A DNA stretch of 64,000 nucleotides, taken from positions 1 through 64,000 of the forward strand of contig CAJTCL010000009.1 of the NCBI GenBank assembly GCA_910575005.1. The letters are read 5' to 3'. The number at the start of each line of letters is the position of its first letter. Within the stretch, counting starts at the first letter, position 1. This document shows positions 25,942 to 35,026 of this stretch, one piece after another. Both the position numbers and the translations under genes were made by a program. The notes under the pieces were generated by a model. The model ran no database searches and was not told where the DNA came from. It worked only from the letters and a program-made list of their open reading frames with translations. Origin of the DNA: Lachnospiraceae bacterium. Lineage in GTDB: Bacteria > Bacillota > Clostridia > Lachnospirales > Lachnospiraceae.

Positions 25942-28793
25942 ATATTTTCCACAAAGTGACCTTAAAAACCTTAAAGGAAAACCGTACCAGAACCCTAGTG
26001 ACTATCATTGGCATTATCCTCTCAACTGCCATGTTTACCGCTGTGACTACCAGTATTTCCTCCCTGCGCCACTGCATGATCGAGTATGCCAAGTTCAACA
26101 CAGGTACCTGGCATGGAGCAGGATATGATTTATCTGCTGATAGCAACGAGAAACTTCGCACAGATCCACAGATCACTGCTTCCACCTCGATGGAATGTCT
26201 GGGTTTTTCTTTGTTGGAAGATTTCGCAAACAAATACAAGCCTTATCTGTGTGTCTATGGCATTAGTGATAACTTCACAGAACTGCTTCCTATTCATCTT
26301 ACGCAAGGGCGGATGCCGCAAAACAATAATGAAATTCTTCTTTCACAGACAGTGCAGACCAATGCCTGTATGGACTGGAAATTAAACGATTCTCTGACCT
26401 TAGAGCTTGGTACCCGAACCGACTGGATGGGAAATTTGCTTTCCAACCAAAATGCATTTATAACAAAGGATGATCTAGACAGTGACAAAACAGATAACAG
26501 CCTGCCAGATACAACTACCGCTCTGGATTCCGATGCCATATCTGTGGGGGCAGAAAATTTTCATCCTGCCGAAACCAGAACTTATACCATTGTGGGATTT
26601 TTTGAACGCCCCTTCTTTGAAGGTTCTGCAAGCTATACCGCATTGACCACCAGTGAAGGAAGCACCGACCATACTTATGATCTGTACATTCAGACAAATG
26701 CCAAGTCTAAAACGGACAGCACCATAAATAATATCTTTGACTCACATGCCGGTACCTGGAGGCTCAACTATAATTTGCTGCGGTTGTATGGCTACTCTGG
26801 GGAGAGTCCTTATAACACAGTGCTCACCAACCTGGGAATTATTTTGGGCATAATTATTACATTGGGCTCAATCTCATTGATCTATAATGCTTTTTCCATT
26901 TCCGTCAGTGAGCGTACCCGCCAATTCGGACTGTTGTCTTCCATCGGCGCCACCAAACGCCAATTAACTGGCAGTATACTATTTGAGGCTTTCTTTTTAT
27001 GTATCATAGCAATCCCATTGGGAATTTTGTCTGGACTTGCGGGCATTGGAATTACCTTCTTGTCTGTCCAGGATATGATGGCTAGTGTTCTCGGTATTAC
27101 AAACAGCAGCAGCTATACAGCAGAAAGAATTGCCATGCTTTTAGGTCCATCGAAGGGTACATCTTTAGGCCTGCACCCTTCTTTGCCAGCGATCGCCACT
27201 GCCGCCGCAATTTCTTTGCTTACGGTGTTGATTTCCGCTTATATCCCTGCCAAACGCGCCACAAAGAAATCTGCCATTGACGCGATCCGGCAGGCAAACG
27301 ATATTTCTATTCGCCCCAGGAAAGTCAAAACCTCCCGTTTGACACAGAAACTCTTTGGTTTTGAAGGGATGATTGCTACTAAAAATTATAAACGAAACCG
27401 CAGAAAATACCGCACTACAGTAATTTCTCTGTTTTTGAGCATTGTTTTATTTATCTCTGCCAGCAGTTTTTGCGCCTATCTGACATTGTCTGTTGGAAGT
27501 GTGCTCGGCAAAAATAATTATGATTTGATATATACCGTAGAGCCAGACACTAATTCTTCCGCAGAAGAACTAATTGCTGAATTATCCAAAGCAGATAGCG
27601 TGACTGCCTCCTCCTATGCAATCAGTGAATATTTTACTACACTGATCAACACTGCCAATGTCAGTCCAGAAATGCAGGCCTACATCCAAAAAGAGGCTGC
27701 ATTTTATGGCGACTATCTTACAGATAATGATAAAACGGAATTTTCTATTCATGTTACGTTCCTTGCAGACCGTGATTTCCGTGCCTATCTGAAACAACTG
27801 AATTTGCCGGAAGAAACCTTTTTCAACCCCGAAGCTCCCACAGCTGTGATTATGGATTCTCTAAAACTCTACTCAGAGACAGAGAAAAAATACCATCGCT
27901 TCCATGCTCTTGCTGATGCTTCTAAGGCTGAAATTACGCTCTATTTGACCCGTATGAGAGAAAATTATAGTTACAATGGTATTTGCACTGATGAAAGTGG
28001 TAATATATGTTCCCGCTTCTACCTGGGAGATTCGGATGAACCTTTGCTGGTTCCCATAGAAGATTCTGGACTCGAAATCCCACTTACTATTGGAGCCGCA
28101 GCAGATCAGGCGCCAGAGTTTTATTCAGACGAATATGGCCAACTGCGGTTATTTTATCCTTATAGTATGATAGACCATGTATTTTCCTCCCTGGAACCAG
28201 ATGTTGAATACTTTGAATCTCCAGAATATCCAGCCAGTGAACACTACTATACAGAATTGTTCTTCCAATGCGAGGATCACAATGCTGCCGCTGCCTCGAT
28301 GACAAAAATACTGACAGAAAAAGGGCTCGCTGTATCACGTCTCATTGACTATGCTGCTTCCTTTGAAACAGAACGCGCCATGATCACTGTGATCAATATA
28401 TTTTCTTTCGGCTTTATCACATTGATCTCTCTGATCGCCGCGGCAAATGTATTTAACACCATTTCCACCAACCTCAATCTGAGGCGGCGCGAATTTGCAA
28501 TGTTAAAATCCATCGGTATGACCCCAAGAGCATTTTCTAAAATGATGAATTTTGAATGCTTGCTCTATGGTTTCAAAGGATTATTATATGGACTACCAGT
28601 TTCCTTTTTTATCACCTGGCTAATCTATCGTGCCATTGGCAATGGTTTAGAAACGGCTTTTTTCATCCCCTGGTACAGCATCGCTATCGCTGTTTTAAGT
28701 GTGTTCTTAGTGGTATTTGCAACCATGCTTTACTCTATGCACAAAATCCACAAAGAAAATACCATTGACGCCTTAAAAAACGAAAACATTTAA
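25938..28793 (+). CDS. FtsX-type ABC transporter permease (951 aa)
   Basis: A first helix near 15-40 is followed by an extracellular domain, then an FtsX block of three helices at about 290-440 (GIIITLGSISLIYNAFSI). Next come a fourth N-terminal-half helix near 485, a large extracellular domain of about 300 residues (515-815), and a last FtsX block at 815-945. This duplicated layout of about eight to ten helices fits MacB/LolC-like exporters of clostridial two-component-linked systems rather than the 650-residue BceB. It works with the ATPase in a 4-bp overlap. The substrate is unknown; lantibiotic, bacitracin or host peptide resistance is inferred from context. Confidence 0.85.
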   Translation: MNIFHKVTLKTLKENRTRTLVTIIGIILSTAMFTAVTTSISSLRHCMIEYAKFNTGTWHGAGYDLSADSNEKLRTDPQITASTSMECLGFSLLEDFANKYKPYLCVYGISDNFTELLPIHLTQGRMPQNNNEILLSQTVQTNACMDWKLNDSLTLELGTRTDWMGNLLSNQNAFITKDDLDSDKTDNSLPDTTTALDSDAISVGAENFHPAETRTYTIVGFFERPFFEGSASYTALTTSEGSTDHTYDLYIQTNAKSKTDSTINNIFDSHAGTWRLNYNLLRLYGYSGESPYNTVLTNLGIILGIIITLGSISLIYNAFSISVSERTRQFGLLSSIGATKRQLTGSILFEAFFLCIIAIPLGILSGLAGIGITFLSVQDMMASVLGITNSSSYTAERIAMLLGPSKGTSLGLHPSLPAIATAAAISLLTVLISAYIPAKRATKKSAIDAIRQANDISIRPRKVKTSRLTQKLFGFEGMIATKNYKRNRRKYRTTVISLFLSIVLFISASSFCAYLTLSVGSVLGKNNYDLIYTVEPDTNSSAEELIAELSKADSVTASSYAISEYFTTLINTANVSPEMQAYIQKEAAFYGDYLTDNDKTEFSIHVTFLADRDFRAYLKQLNLPEETFFNPEAPTAVIMDSLKLYSETEKKYHRFHALADASKAEITLYLTRMRENYSYNGICTDESGNICSRFYLGDSDEPLLVPIEDSGLEIPLTIGAAADQAPEFYSDEYGQLRLFYPYSMIDHVFSSLEPDVEYFESPEYPASEHYYTELFFQCEDHNAAAASMTKILTEKGLAVSRLIDYAASFETERAMITVINIFSFGFITLISLIAAANVFNTISTNLNLRRREFAMLKSIGMTPRAFSKMMNFECLLYGFKGLLYGLPVSFFITWLIYRAIGNGLETAFFIPWYSIAIAVLSVFLVVFATMLYSMHKIHKENTIDALKNENI

Positions 28794-28861
28794 TTATGGT
28801 AAACGACAATAAACTTGCCATTTACTTATTACTTCAAGAAATATTCTCACATCTCTGCCAC

Positions 28862-28898
28862 AGGAAACGTCATAAATCTTTTCTTTATGACGTTTCCT
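28862..28898. terminator. Long hairpin after the ABC operon
   Basis: AGGAAACGTCATAAA / TTTATGACGTTTCCT is a perfect 15-bp stem with a 7-nt loop, 68 bp after the permease stop. It is nested in a weaker outer pair (CTGCCA...TGGCAG). It has no clean T tract, so it could terminate or stabilise the transcript. Confidence 0.5.
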
Positions 28899-28926
28899 AT
28901 AAAAATATCTGGCAGTTTTGCTGACC

Positions 28927-28958
28927 TGTCTGTGGCATAGACTTCTGAATAATTATCA
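28927..28958 (+). repeat. Partial copy of the 24991-25169 element arm
   Basis: TGTCTGTGGC, six differing bases, then TTCTGAATAATTATCA repeats the right half of the element found upstream of the ABC genes. The matching left arm is not visible here. Together the two copies bracket the transporter genes. Confidence 0.45.
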
Positions 28959-29106
28959 TAGTTCTAATATTCTTATTGTACCAAATCTTTGATTACCTTC
29001 TATAAATTTTCCAGATGTAATCTTTACAATCAGACCTTACTTCTTTTTAACAGATCCTTTTAACATATAGTAATTGAAAAATGGGGTACTCAAGCCCCTG
29101 TTTTTC

Positions 29107-29135
29107 TTGCCTTTTAAACACTTTGCTATTATAAT
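29107..29135 (+). promoter_or_regulatory. Promoter for the lipoprotein gene
   Basis: -35 TTGCCT (29107-29112), 17-bp spacer, -10 TATAAT (29130-29135). The start is near 29142 and the gene at 29186. A small GGGG/CCCC hairpin lies just upstream (29082-29100). Confidence 0.6.
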
Positions 29136-29185
29136 TAGAATCAACGCACATCAAAATTAAACCCATAGAAAGGTTTCTTATAATT

Positions 29186-29824
29186 ATGAAAAAAATTTTC
29201 CCCATTCTGTTCTATATTGGGCTATGTCTTCCCTTAATTGCAGCCTGCAATGAACCCAAAACCAACGCCGCTGAATCCATCAAGGCAATCTATGATCTAT
29301 ATATATTAGGAGACACCCAAGGGATTACCTCTCTGGGCATGACGGATGAAGATATCAGCAACGCCAGAAAGATTTACGATGATTCCTTAAAAGAGACAAT
29401 ACGTGCCAATTTTGCCGCCAGCGGCCAGGAAATTGAGGAAACTACACTGAATAAACTTTGTGATGCCAGAAAGGAAGCACTTTCCAAGATGGAGGCCTCC
29501 TCAGAGATTACAGCAGAATCAGAGGGAAAAGCAACTGTTGTGATTCATACCACCTATTTTGATGAATCAACCTTGGATTCTGATGCTTACTATGAAGCGA
29601 GAGAGGAAACTAAAAAAAATGGATTTTCAGATTTGGAAGAACAGCGGGCATTTTTGATGAAACTATACACCAAAAATTTAATTAAAGCCTACCAAAATGT
29701 CACTCCTTCCAAGGACACCACTGACATTACTGTAGATTGTGTCATTCAAAACAAAACCTGGGTTCCCGCCAATATGTCTTCTTTTGGCTCTGACCTCGCT
29801 CAAGCGATTACTGGCCAACACTGA
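29186..29824 (+). CDS. Secreted lipoprotein, DUF5105-like
   Basis: 212 residues. Type II signal peptide with lipobox LIAAC (Cys 21). The mature part resembles DUF5105 lipoproteins of clostridia: ESIKAIYDLYILGDTQGI, then a central helical region and a C-terminal strand pair ending in a VDCVIQNKTWVP segment. RBS AGAAAGG lies 11-17 bp before ATG, rather distant. It has its own promoter. The function is unknown; probably a small surface solute- or stress-related protein. Confidence 0.7.
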   Translation: MKKIFPILFYIGLCLPLIAACNEPKTNAAESIKAIYDLYILGDTQGITSLGMTDEDISNARKIYDDSLKETIRANFAASGQEIEETTLNKLCDARKEALSKMEASSEITAESEGKATVVIHTTYFDESTLDSDAYYEAREETKKNGFSDLEEQRAFLMKLYTKNLIKAYQNVTPSKDTTDITVDCVIQNKTWVPANMSSFGSDLAQAITGQH

Positions 29825-29891
29825 TTTTCCAACAGGCATATTTTTATTGCTACCAACATAAGATATAGAAATCTTTATCGGAGTGTACAAA

Positions 29892-31643
29892 ATGTCTGAA
29901 TTTCGTCGAATGATCACGTACCTTTATCTATATGAACGAGGCGTTAAAAGCAGAAATATTGGCTTTGCCAAGATAGAAAAACGAGACTTGCGCTGTCTCG
30001 TCGAAATACATATGAAAAACACTGGCTGCAGTCTGTCACCTATCCCTGTGTATTTCTTTGTTCAAAAAAAAGAACATTTAGTTGGCATTCCTTTGGGAAA
30101 TTGCACTCTTTCCAGAGGTATTGGGGAATTTAAAACTATGTTGCAGGCAGATAACCTTAAGGACAGCGGCTATGCCCTCGATGCTGTAAAAGGAATTTAT
30201 ATCCCACTCACAGAACGTATCATGTTGGTAAGTCAGTGGGATGATGATGAGTTTCATCAGGAAGCATTTGTACCACTCAAAGAATTGGCAACTTTAGAGA
30301 AATCTGACTCTGGGAGTTCCGATTCTTCTGCCAATCACTCTCAGACAGAACCGGCTGCGGCTAACGCACCCGACTCCAATCTCCAACCTGCTACTGAATT
30401 TTCTTCGGCCACTGCTGTCCTGCCAACTGTGAACACTGAAAATAAGTCTGTTTCCCAGCTCCCTGGAATGTCAACTGGCAGCAGTCCCAATAAACCAGTT
30501 GCTCCACTCTCCCCAAAAACTGCTGGTAACGCCTCTAATCAGACACTCTCACAATCTCCTGGAAAAATGATGGGCAACAGTCCCAATCAGACGGTTTCAC
30601 AATCTCCTGGAAAAATAATGGACAGCAATCCCAGTCAGACGATTTCACAATCTCCTGGAAAAATGATGGGCAACAGTCCCAATCAGACGATTTCACAATC
30701 TCCTGGAAAAATGATGGACAGCAATCCCAATCAGACACTTTTACAGCCTTCTGCAAAACCAATGGGCAAACAACAGCGTCCGTCGATCTCCCAATCTTTT
30801 GGACAACGAACCAACAACCAGCCTGAGTCGGTTGCCTCCCAAGCTTCTGAGAAACCAACAAACAATCAACCTGGTGATGCTCCGTCAACTGTCAATATAC
30901 CAACTGAAACAGAAGCACAAAATAACGCTTCTCCAATCCATGAACAAAATACAGATTCGGATGATTCAAACACTTCACTAAGGTCAGATGTTTCATCGCC
31001 TTTGAGTCAGCCAAAAACAGATAACCGCCTCAACGCAGCGGAAACACCCCCGCCAAAAGCGATGGATGTTCTAAAAGCTTTGGAGGCAATGCCCCGCTCG
31101 GTGCAGAAAATGACAAATTTTCGTGCCATCAACGGAAATAGCCAAGCTACAAAAAATACTTCTGCTATACATAACACACAGAGTTCTGAAAAATCTCAGT
31201 CAGGCAAACAGACACAATCTTCTCCCGAAAAACAGACAGAATCTGTGGAAGACTGGTCTCTGCGATGGCGTTTTATCCTGGAGAATTTTCCAGTAATGAC
31301 ACCATTTTCTGGTGATGATAATACGCTCTGTGTGCGTATGGAATTAAAGGATCTCCGGCAGCTTCCCAGACAATTCTGGTATCTGGGCAACAACAGTTTC
31401 CTATTGCATGGCTTTTTCAACTATCGTTACCTGATTCTGGGCATGACGGAAACCTTGGGAATGAAACGGTGGTTTATCGGCGTTCCGGGTGTATTTCAGA
31501 ACCCAGAACGGGTTATGGCGGCATTGTTCGGCTTCCCAGAATTTCGCAGTGAAAAAACCTCACCCATCAACACTGGTGAGTTTGGTTACTGGTATCGCTA
31601 TCTCAATGAATTGACACAGATGCCAGGGAATAACAACTCTTAA
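29892..31643 (+). CDS. Repeat-containing protein with DUF6128-like C-terminus
   Basis: 583 residues. The N-terminal domain of about 125 residues (RRMITYLYLYERGVKSRNIG) recurs in Lachnospiraceae proteins. The middle, about 130-450, is Ser/Asn/Gln/Pro-rich and includes four to five 16-residue repeats of the form NQT-SQSPGK-MGNSP (48-bp DNA repeats, about 30530-30740). The C-terminal domain of about 130 residues (WRFILENFPVMTPF; FWYLGNNSFLLHGFF; MKRWFIGVPGVF) resembles DUF6128. It has no signal peptide or membrane helix. The start chosen is ATG 29892 with GGAG 8 bp upstream; a GTG at 29883 is also in frame. Possibly involved in spore-coat or envelope structure, but this is a guess. Confidence 0.65.
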   Translation: MSEFRRMITYLYLYERGVKSRNIGFAKIEKRDLRCLVEIHMKNTGCSLSPIPVYFFVQKKEHLVGIPLGNCTLSRGIGEFKTMLQADNLKDSGYALDAVKGIYIPLTERIMLVSQWDDDEFHQEAFVPLKELATLEKSDSGSSDSSANHSQTEPAAANAPDSNLQPATEFSSATAVLPTVNTENKSVSQLPGMSTGSSPNKPVAPLSPKTAGNASNQTLSQSPGKMMGNSPNQTVSQSPGKIMDSNPSQTISQSPGKMMGNSPNQTISQSPGKMMDSNPNQTLLQPSAKPMGKQQRPSISQSFGQRTNNQPESVASQASEKPTNNQPGDAPSTVNIPTETEAQNNASPIHEQNTDSDDSNTSLRSDVSSPLSQPKTDNRLNAAETPPPKAMDVLKALEAMPRSVQKMTNFRAINGNSQATKNTSAIHNTQSSEKSQSGKQTQSSPEKQTESVEDWSLRWRFILENFPVMTPFSGDDNTLCVRMELKDLRQLPRQFWYLGNNSFLLHGFFNYRYLILGMTETLGMKRWFIGVPGVFQNPERVMAALFGFPEFRSEKTSPINTGEFGYWYRYLNELTQMPGNNNS

Positions 31644-32203
31644 GACGGATTCTCCCCCTTTAGCAGAGCGTAAATCTCATGATCCTGCCATACACCATGA
31701 AATTTTACGCTCTGCCGTTTCATACCCTCTGGGACAAATCCAAGCCTCATTAAAAGCCTTTTGGAAGCAATATTATCTGGCAATACCTGTGCTTCTATAC
31801 GATGCAGCTTCATTTCATCAAAGATAATCCTGATACATTTAGAAATACTCTCTCTTGCATATCCCTGCCTCCAAAATCTATGATCAAATTTATACCCCAA
31901 TACACAAGATTGGTAAAAACCTCTGCGAATATCCTGTACAGAGATTGTCCCAATAATCTGTGCAATATTCTCTTTCCGAAATACCCAAAAACGTACTGCT
32001 GACTGCTTTACTGCCAGATTATATTCACATTGGAGCAAGGTTTTCTGATATTTCTCAGTATAAAATTGTTTGGGCCGGTCAGTCTCATATTTTTCAAAGA
32101 TTTTCTGATTGTCCAGATAAAACTGCAGCACCTGCGCTGCAGCGGTATTTGGCAGAACCTTTAATTCCAAACGCTGGGTTTCATAATTCATCTTCATTTG
32201 CAT
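31640..32203 (-). CDS. GNAT-family N-acetyltransferase (RimJ/RimL type)
   Basis: 187 residues in the Acetyltransf_3 pattern: YETQRLELKVLP at the start, IGTISVQDI near 90, a catalytic-core segment GYKFDHRFWRQGYARESISK near 115 (the Q/R-x-x-G-x-A acetyl-CoA loop is GYA), and NIASKRLLMRLGFVPEG near 155. It would acetylate an amino group of a protein or small molecule. It converges on the repeat protein with a 4-bp overlap and is divergent from tadA, 54 bp away. Confidence 0.8.
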   Translation of the reverse strand: MQMKMNYETQRLELKVLPNTAAAQVLQFYLDNQKIFEKYETDRPKQFYTEKYQKTLLQCEYNLAVKQSAVRFWVFRKENIAQIIGTISVQDIRRGFYQSCVLGYKFDHRFWRQGYARESISKCIRIIFDEMKLHRIEAQVLPDNIASKRLLMRLGFVPEGMKRQSVKFHGVWQDHEIYALLKGENPS

Positions 32204-32257
32204 AATCCCCTATTGTGTTTTATACTATATTTTATCACAAAATTTACAGGAGTACAT

Positions 32258-32743
32258 ATGAAACAAAAAGAAAAATATATGAAAGAAGCTATTCGTCAGG
32301 CACGGAAAGCAGAAAAAATTGATGAAGTCCCCATTGGCTGTGTCATTGTGTACAATGATAAGATCATTGCCCGCGGTTATAACCGCAGAAATATAGATAA
32401 AAACACGCTCGCCCATGCTGAATTATCCGCTATCAAAAAAGCCAGCAAAAAATTAGGAGATTGGCGTCTGGAAGGGTGTACCATGTATGTGACCTTAGAG
32501 CCATGCCAGATGTGTGCGGGAGCAATTGTCCAGGCACGTATGGATAAGGTGGTTATTGGAAGTATGAATCCTAAAGCTGGATGCGCTGGCTCTGTATTAA
32601 ATCTATTGCAAATATCTGCTTTTAATCATCAGGTAGAATTGGAAATAGGCGTTTTAGAGTCAGAATGCTCTTCCATGCTCAGCGATTTCTTTAAAAATTT
32701 ACGTGACAAAAAACGCCAAATCAAACGGCACCATACACTATGA
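32258..32743 (+). CDS. tadA: tRNA-specific adenosine deaminase
   Basis: Converts A34 to inosine in tRNA-Arg(ACG), which is needed to read CGN codons. 161 residues, family length. Zinc and catalytic residues are H53-A54-E55 and the PCQMC motif (C83, C86). The start is ATG 32258 with ACAGGAGTACAT upstream; the longer frame from 32198 lacks an RBS. The gene directly before ffs is often tadA in Gram-positive genomes (the tadA-ffs-dnaX neighbourhood of Bacillus), which supports the call. Confidence 0.93.
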   Translation: MKQKEKYMKEAIRQARKAEKIDEVPIGCVIVYNDKIIARGYNRRNIDKNTLAHAELSAIKKASKKLGDWRLEGCTMYVTLEPCQMCAGAIVQARMDKVVIGSMNPKAGCAGSVLNLLQISAFNHQVELEIGVLESECSSMLSDFFKNLRDKKRQIKRHHTL

Positions 32744-32785
32744 GATAAAAAACAAATGATTTTCATAAAAAACACGTTCCACAAG

Positions 32786-32814
32786 TTGACTTTTCCACAA
32801 AAACGCGTTATACT
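32786..32814 (+). promoter_or_regulatory. Promoter of the SRP RNA
   Basis: -35 TTGACT (32786-32791), 17 bp, -10 TATACT (32809-32814), placing the start at about 32821, exactly where the SRP RNA terminal stem begins. Confidence 0.75.
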
Positions 32815-32820
32815 TAAGTC

Positions 32821-33084
32821 TCCGAGCAGCTGGGGCGTTAGCGGTGCCCTGTACCAACAACCCGCTACAGTTGGAGTGATGCTCTGCCCCGGGTTTTTGC
32901 CTGTGAGGCTGCCTTTTATAAGTGGTGATGACGTTTGGGTCTTACGCAATGGAAATCTGTGAACCGTGTCAGGTTGGGAACAAAGCAGCACTAAGCAGAA
33001 CCTTTCATGTGCCGTAAGGGTGCCTGGATCGAGCTAACTGTAAGAGTAACGCTCATGGTCAGGATTCAAAGCAGGGCGCTCGGA
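32821..33084 (+). ncRNA. ffs: Signal recognition particle RNA, long Gram-positive type
   Basis: 264 nt. The terminal stem TCCGAGC (32821-32827) pairs with GCTCGGA (33078-33084). The Alu-domain start shows GGGCGTTAGCGGTGCCCTGTA, a conserved block of Bacillus/Clostridium scRNA. The apical S domain (Ffh site) is near 32968-33000, with GTCAGGTTGGGAAC and AAGCAGCACTAAGC. It scaffolds Ffh for co-translational targeting of membrane proteins. Its own promoter ends just before it; the next promoter begins 39 bp after. Confidence 0.92.
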
Positions 33085-33122
33085 ATTATAATTGCCAAAT
33101 ACTCCCATATATCCCTTTGCAC

Positions 33123-33151
33123 TTGACATTTCTGTGCAGAGGGATTATATT
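33123..33151 (+). promoter_or_regulatory. Promoter of the Fur-family gene
   Basis: Consensus -35 TTGACA (33123-33128), 17 bp, -10 TATATT (33146-33151). The start near 33158 is followed at once by the Fur/PerR-box-like repeat. Confidence 0.7.
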
Positions 33152-33163
33152 TATCTTGTAAAC

Positions 33164-33182
33164 AATAATGATTACTATTATT
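33164..33182. promoter_or_regulatory. Fur/PerR-box-like operator
   Basis: AATAAT-GATTACT-ATTATT, an inverted repeat close to the Fur-family box (TTATAATNATTATAA), lies between the transcription start and the gene. Autoregulation is the usual arrangement in this family. Confidence 0.55.
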
Positions 33183-33199
33183 ATATGGAGGAAAGACAA

Positions 33200-33592
33200 T
33201 TGACCAAGCACAGCCGCCAGAGAGAATGCATCAAAGAATTTCTGGCAACCCGCTATGATCATCCCACTGCGGAGATCATCTATTTAAATGTAAAAGAGAA
33301 ATTTCCGAATTTAAGTCTTGGAACTGTTTATCGGAATCTCTCTCTTTTGACAGAATTGGGGGAAATCCAAAAACTTAGTACTGGTATTGGTCCAGACCGC
33401 TTCGACGGAAATATTGCTCCTCATTACCATGTACTCTGTACAAAATGCGGCAGAGTCCAGGATTTGGAGATTGAGAGCATTGACCATATTGATACACTCG
33501 CCAGCACACAGTTTGATGGTAAGATTGAGGGGCACTTCACCTACTTTTTTGGTAAATGTCGGGATTGCCTGGAAAATAAAAATAACTGTTGA
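33200..33592 (+). CDS. perR: Fur-family peroxide-responsive regulator, PerR-like
   Basis: 130 residues from TTG 33200, which has GGAGGAAAG 7 bp upstream. The ATG at 33185 overlaps that RBS and longer forms run into the promoter, so the TTG is preferred. Winged-helix domain: RQRECIKEFLATRYDHPTAE and LGTVYRNLSLL. Dimer domain: RFDGNIAPHYHVLCTKCGR with the histidine metal ligands, then CRDC; the two CxxC pairs form the structural zinc site. PerR uses bound iron to sense H2O2 and releases its targets. The next gene, rubrerythrin, has a similar operator, as expected for a target. Confidence 0.8.
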   Translation: MTKHSRQRECIKEFLATRYDHPTAEIIYLNVKEKFPNLSLGTVYRNLSLLTELGEIQKLSTGIGPDRFDGNIAPHYHVLCTKCGRVQDLEIESIDHIDTLASTQFDGKIEGHFTYFFGKCRDCLENKNNC

Positions 33593-33636
33593 CAAGCTCA
33601 TACAGTTATGTTATCTTAATATCAGTAACAATTACT
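33589..33636 (+). promoter_or_regulatory. Promoter and PerR-box-like operator of rubrerythrin
   Basis: -35 TTGACA (33589-33594, overlapping the end of perR), 17 bp, -10 TATCTT (33612-33617). AGTAA-CAA-TTACT (33624-33636) is a palindrome in the same position as the box before perR. Repression by the PerR-like protein is inferred. Confidence 0.6.
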
Positions 33637-33689
33637 GTTATTAAAAATTAAAAAATTAAAATTTCATATATAAGAAAGGATGACAAAAA

Positions 33690-34232
33690 ATGAAAAAATT
33701 TGTATGTAATGTATGTGGTTATGTTCATGAAGGAGATGCAGCACCAGAGAAATGTCCACAGTGTAACGCTCCAGCTTCCAAATTCACTGAGCAGTCTGGA
33801 GAGAAGACTTGGGCTGCTGAGCATGTAGTAGGCGTGGCACAGGGTGTATCTGAAGATATTATGGCAGACTTAAGAGCAAACTTTAATGGAGAATGTACCG
33901 AAGTTGGTATGTATCTGGCAATGGCTAGAGTTGCTCACAGAGAAGGTTATCCAGAGATCGGTCTGTACTGGGAGAAAGCTGCTTATGAAGAAGCTGAACA
34001 TGCTGCAAAATTTGCAGAGCTTTTGGGTGAAGTTGTTACTGACAGCACCAAGAAGAATCTGGAAATGCGTGTGGAAGCTGAGAATGGCGCAACCGCTGGA
34101 AAATTTGATCTTGCAAAACGCGCAAAAGCTCAGAATTTAGATGCAATCCATGATACTGTTCATGAAATGGCTCGCGACGAGGCAAGACATGGCAAGGCAT
34201 TTGAGGGCTTATTGAAGAGATACTTTGGCTAA
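33690..34232 (+). CDS. rbr: Rubrerythrin of the reverse (rubredoxin-first) type
   Basis: 180 residues. The rubredoxin-like domain is at the N-terminus (CNVCGY, CPQC), the reverse of classical rubrerythrin, as in the clostridial NADH-peroxidase 'revRbr'. The diiron four-helix domain has ExxH pairs: EEAEHAAKF near 108 and DEARHGKAF near 165, plus [14 protein letters not shown] near 70. It reduces H2O2 to water in the cytoplasm and is a main oxidative-stress enzyme of anaerobes. RBS AGAAAGGATG lies before ATG. It is very likely controlled by the upstream PerR-like regulator. Confidence 0.93.
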   Translation: MKKFVCNVCGYVHEGDAAPEKCPQCNAPASKFTEQSGEKTWAAEHVVGVAQGVSEDIMADLRANFNGECTEVGMYLAMARVAHREGYPEIGLYWEKAAYEEAEHAAKFAELLGEVVTDSTKKNLEMRVEAENGATAGKFDLAKRAKAQNLDAIHDTVHEMARDEARHGKAFEGLLKRYFG

Positions 34233-34261
34233 GAGGAAAACTGCATAATATAAAGTTTTTT

Positions 34262-34299
34262 AAGGGGAATAGGTGCGTTTGCACCTGTTCCTCTTTTAT
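34262..34299 (+). terminator. Terminator of rubrerythrin
   Basis: AGGGGAATAGGTGC and GCACCTGTTCCTCT pair over 14 bp (two G-U) around a GTTT loop, followed by TTTATATTTT. From here to 34504 I see nothing further. Confidence 0.75.
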
Positions 34300-34504
34300 A
34301 TTTTAGGAAATTTTTACTGATTTCTTATATTAAAATTATGCGCAGGGTCTTTCTACATTTCGTCTTGGTCACTGACAAACAAGTACTATTATCACTTGCC
34401 AGCCCCCAGCAAAATGAAGATACTCGCTGAGTGGAAATTACGGCTTTACATTCTATTTGCGCGTTGAATCTTAAAGAGCAATAATTTTACCTGAAACCAA
34501 AAAG

Positions 34505-34783
34505 TTATTTTTTTCTAATAATCCATTCTGTCTCTATACTTTCGCGCTCGGCTGCATATCCATACGGCAGTCTGGCTAACTCTGCAATGGAATGATCAAG
34601 CATAAAAATATAATATAAGGAAACGATTCTTGCTTCACTTTCATCATGTTGTTTTCCACATAAAAACTGCCACATACCATCATCTTCATCATGAGAAACA
34701 TATAAGATAGGTCTATGTTTTTCCACCACATGAGAACAAGTAATAACTGCTGTGTTAGGCGCATCATTAAATGGGAATTCCAT
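34505..34783 (-). CDS. Conserved hypothetical protein, 92 aa
   Basis: A small soluble protein with the core 'ILYVSHDEDDGMWQFLCG' followed by SLYYIFMLDHSI. I believe I have seen this core in small proteins near toxin-immunity or accessory genes, but I cannot name a family with confidence. The start is the second ATG (34783), since CGGAGGTATATGG gives it better spacing than the ATG two codons upstream. It stands alone. The 243 bp to the next gene are AT-rich with no clear signal. Confidence 0.55.
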   Translation of the reverse strand: MEFPFNDAPNTAVITCSHVVEKHRPILYVSHDEDDGMWQFLCGKQHDESEARIVSLYYIFMLDHSIAELARLPYGYAAERESIETEWIIRKK

Positions 34784-35026
34784 AACCATATACCTCCGAA
34801 TTTCTAATTTTATCTATGTAATTTTATCAAATCTTAAACACACTAAGTTTGTTATCTGAAAGCCTTGCTTATCATATATTCAAACTAACACCATTATGCT
34901 ATTTGGCGTCTCATAAAGTATGTCTTATTAACCCTGATAAAAATAAACACAGGAACAATATTACCTAAAATATTATAACACAATTGCGTTTCTGTCAAAA
35001 ATAGCTTATAATTGCAGCATAAAATC

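Noticed and set aside
33092-33199. Longer N-terminus for the Fur-family protein
   Set aside because: It would be translated from the promoter and operator; a TTG with an ideal RBS gives the family length.
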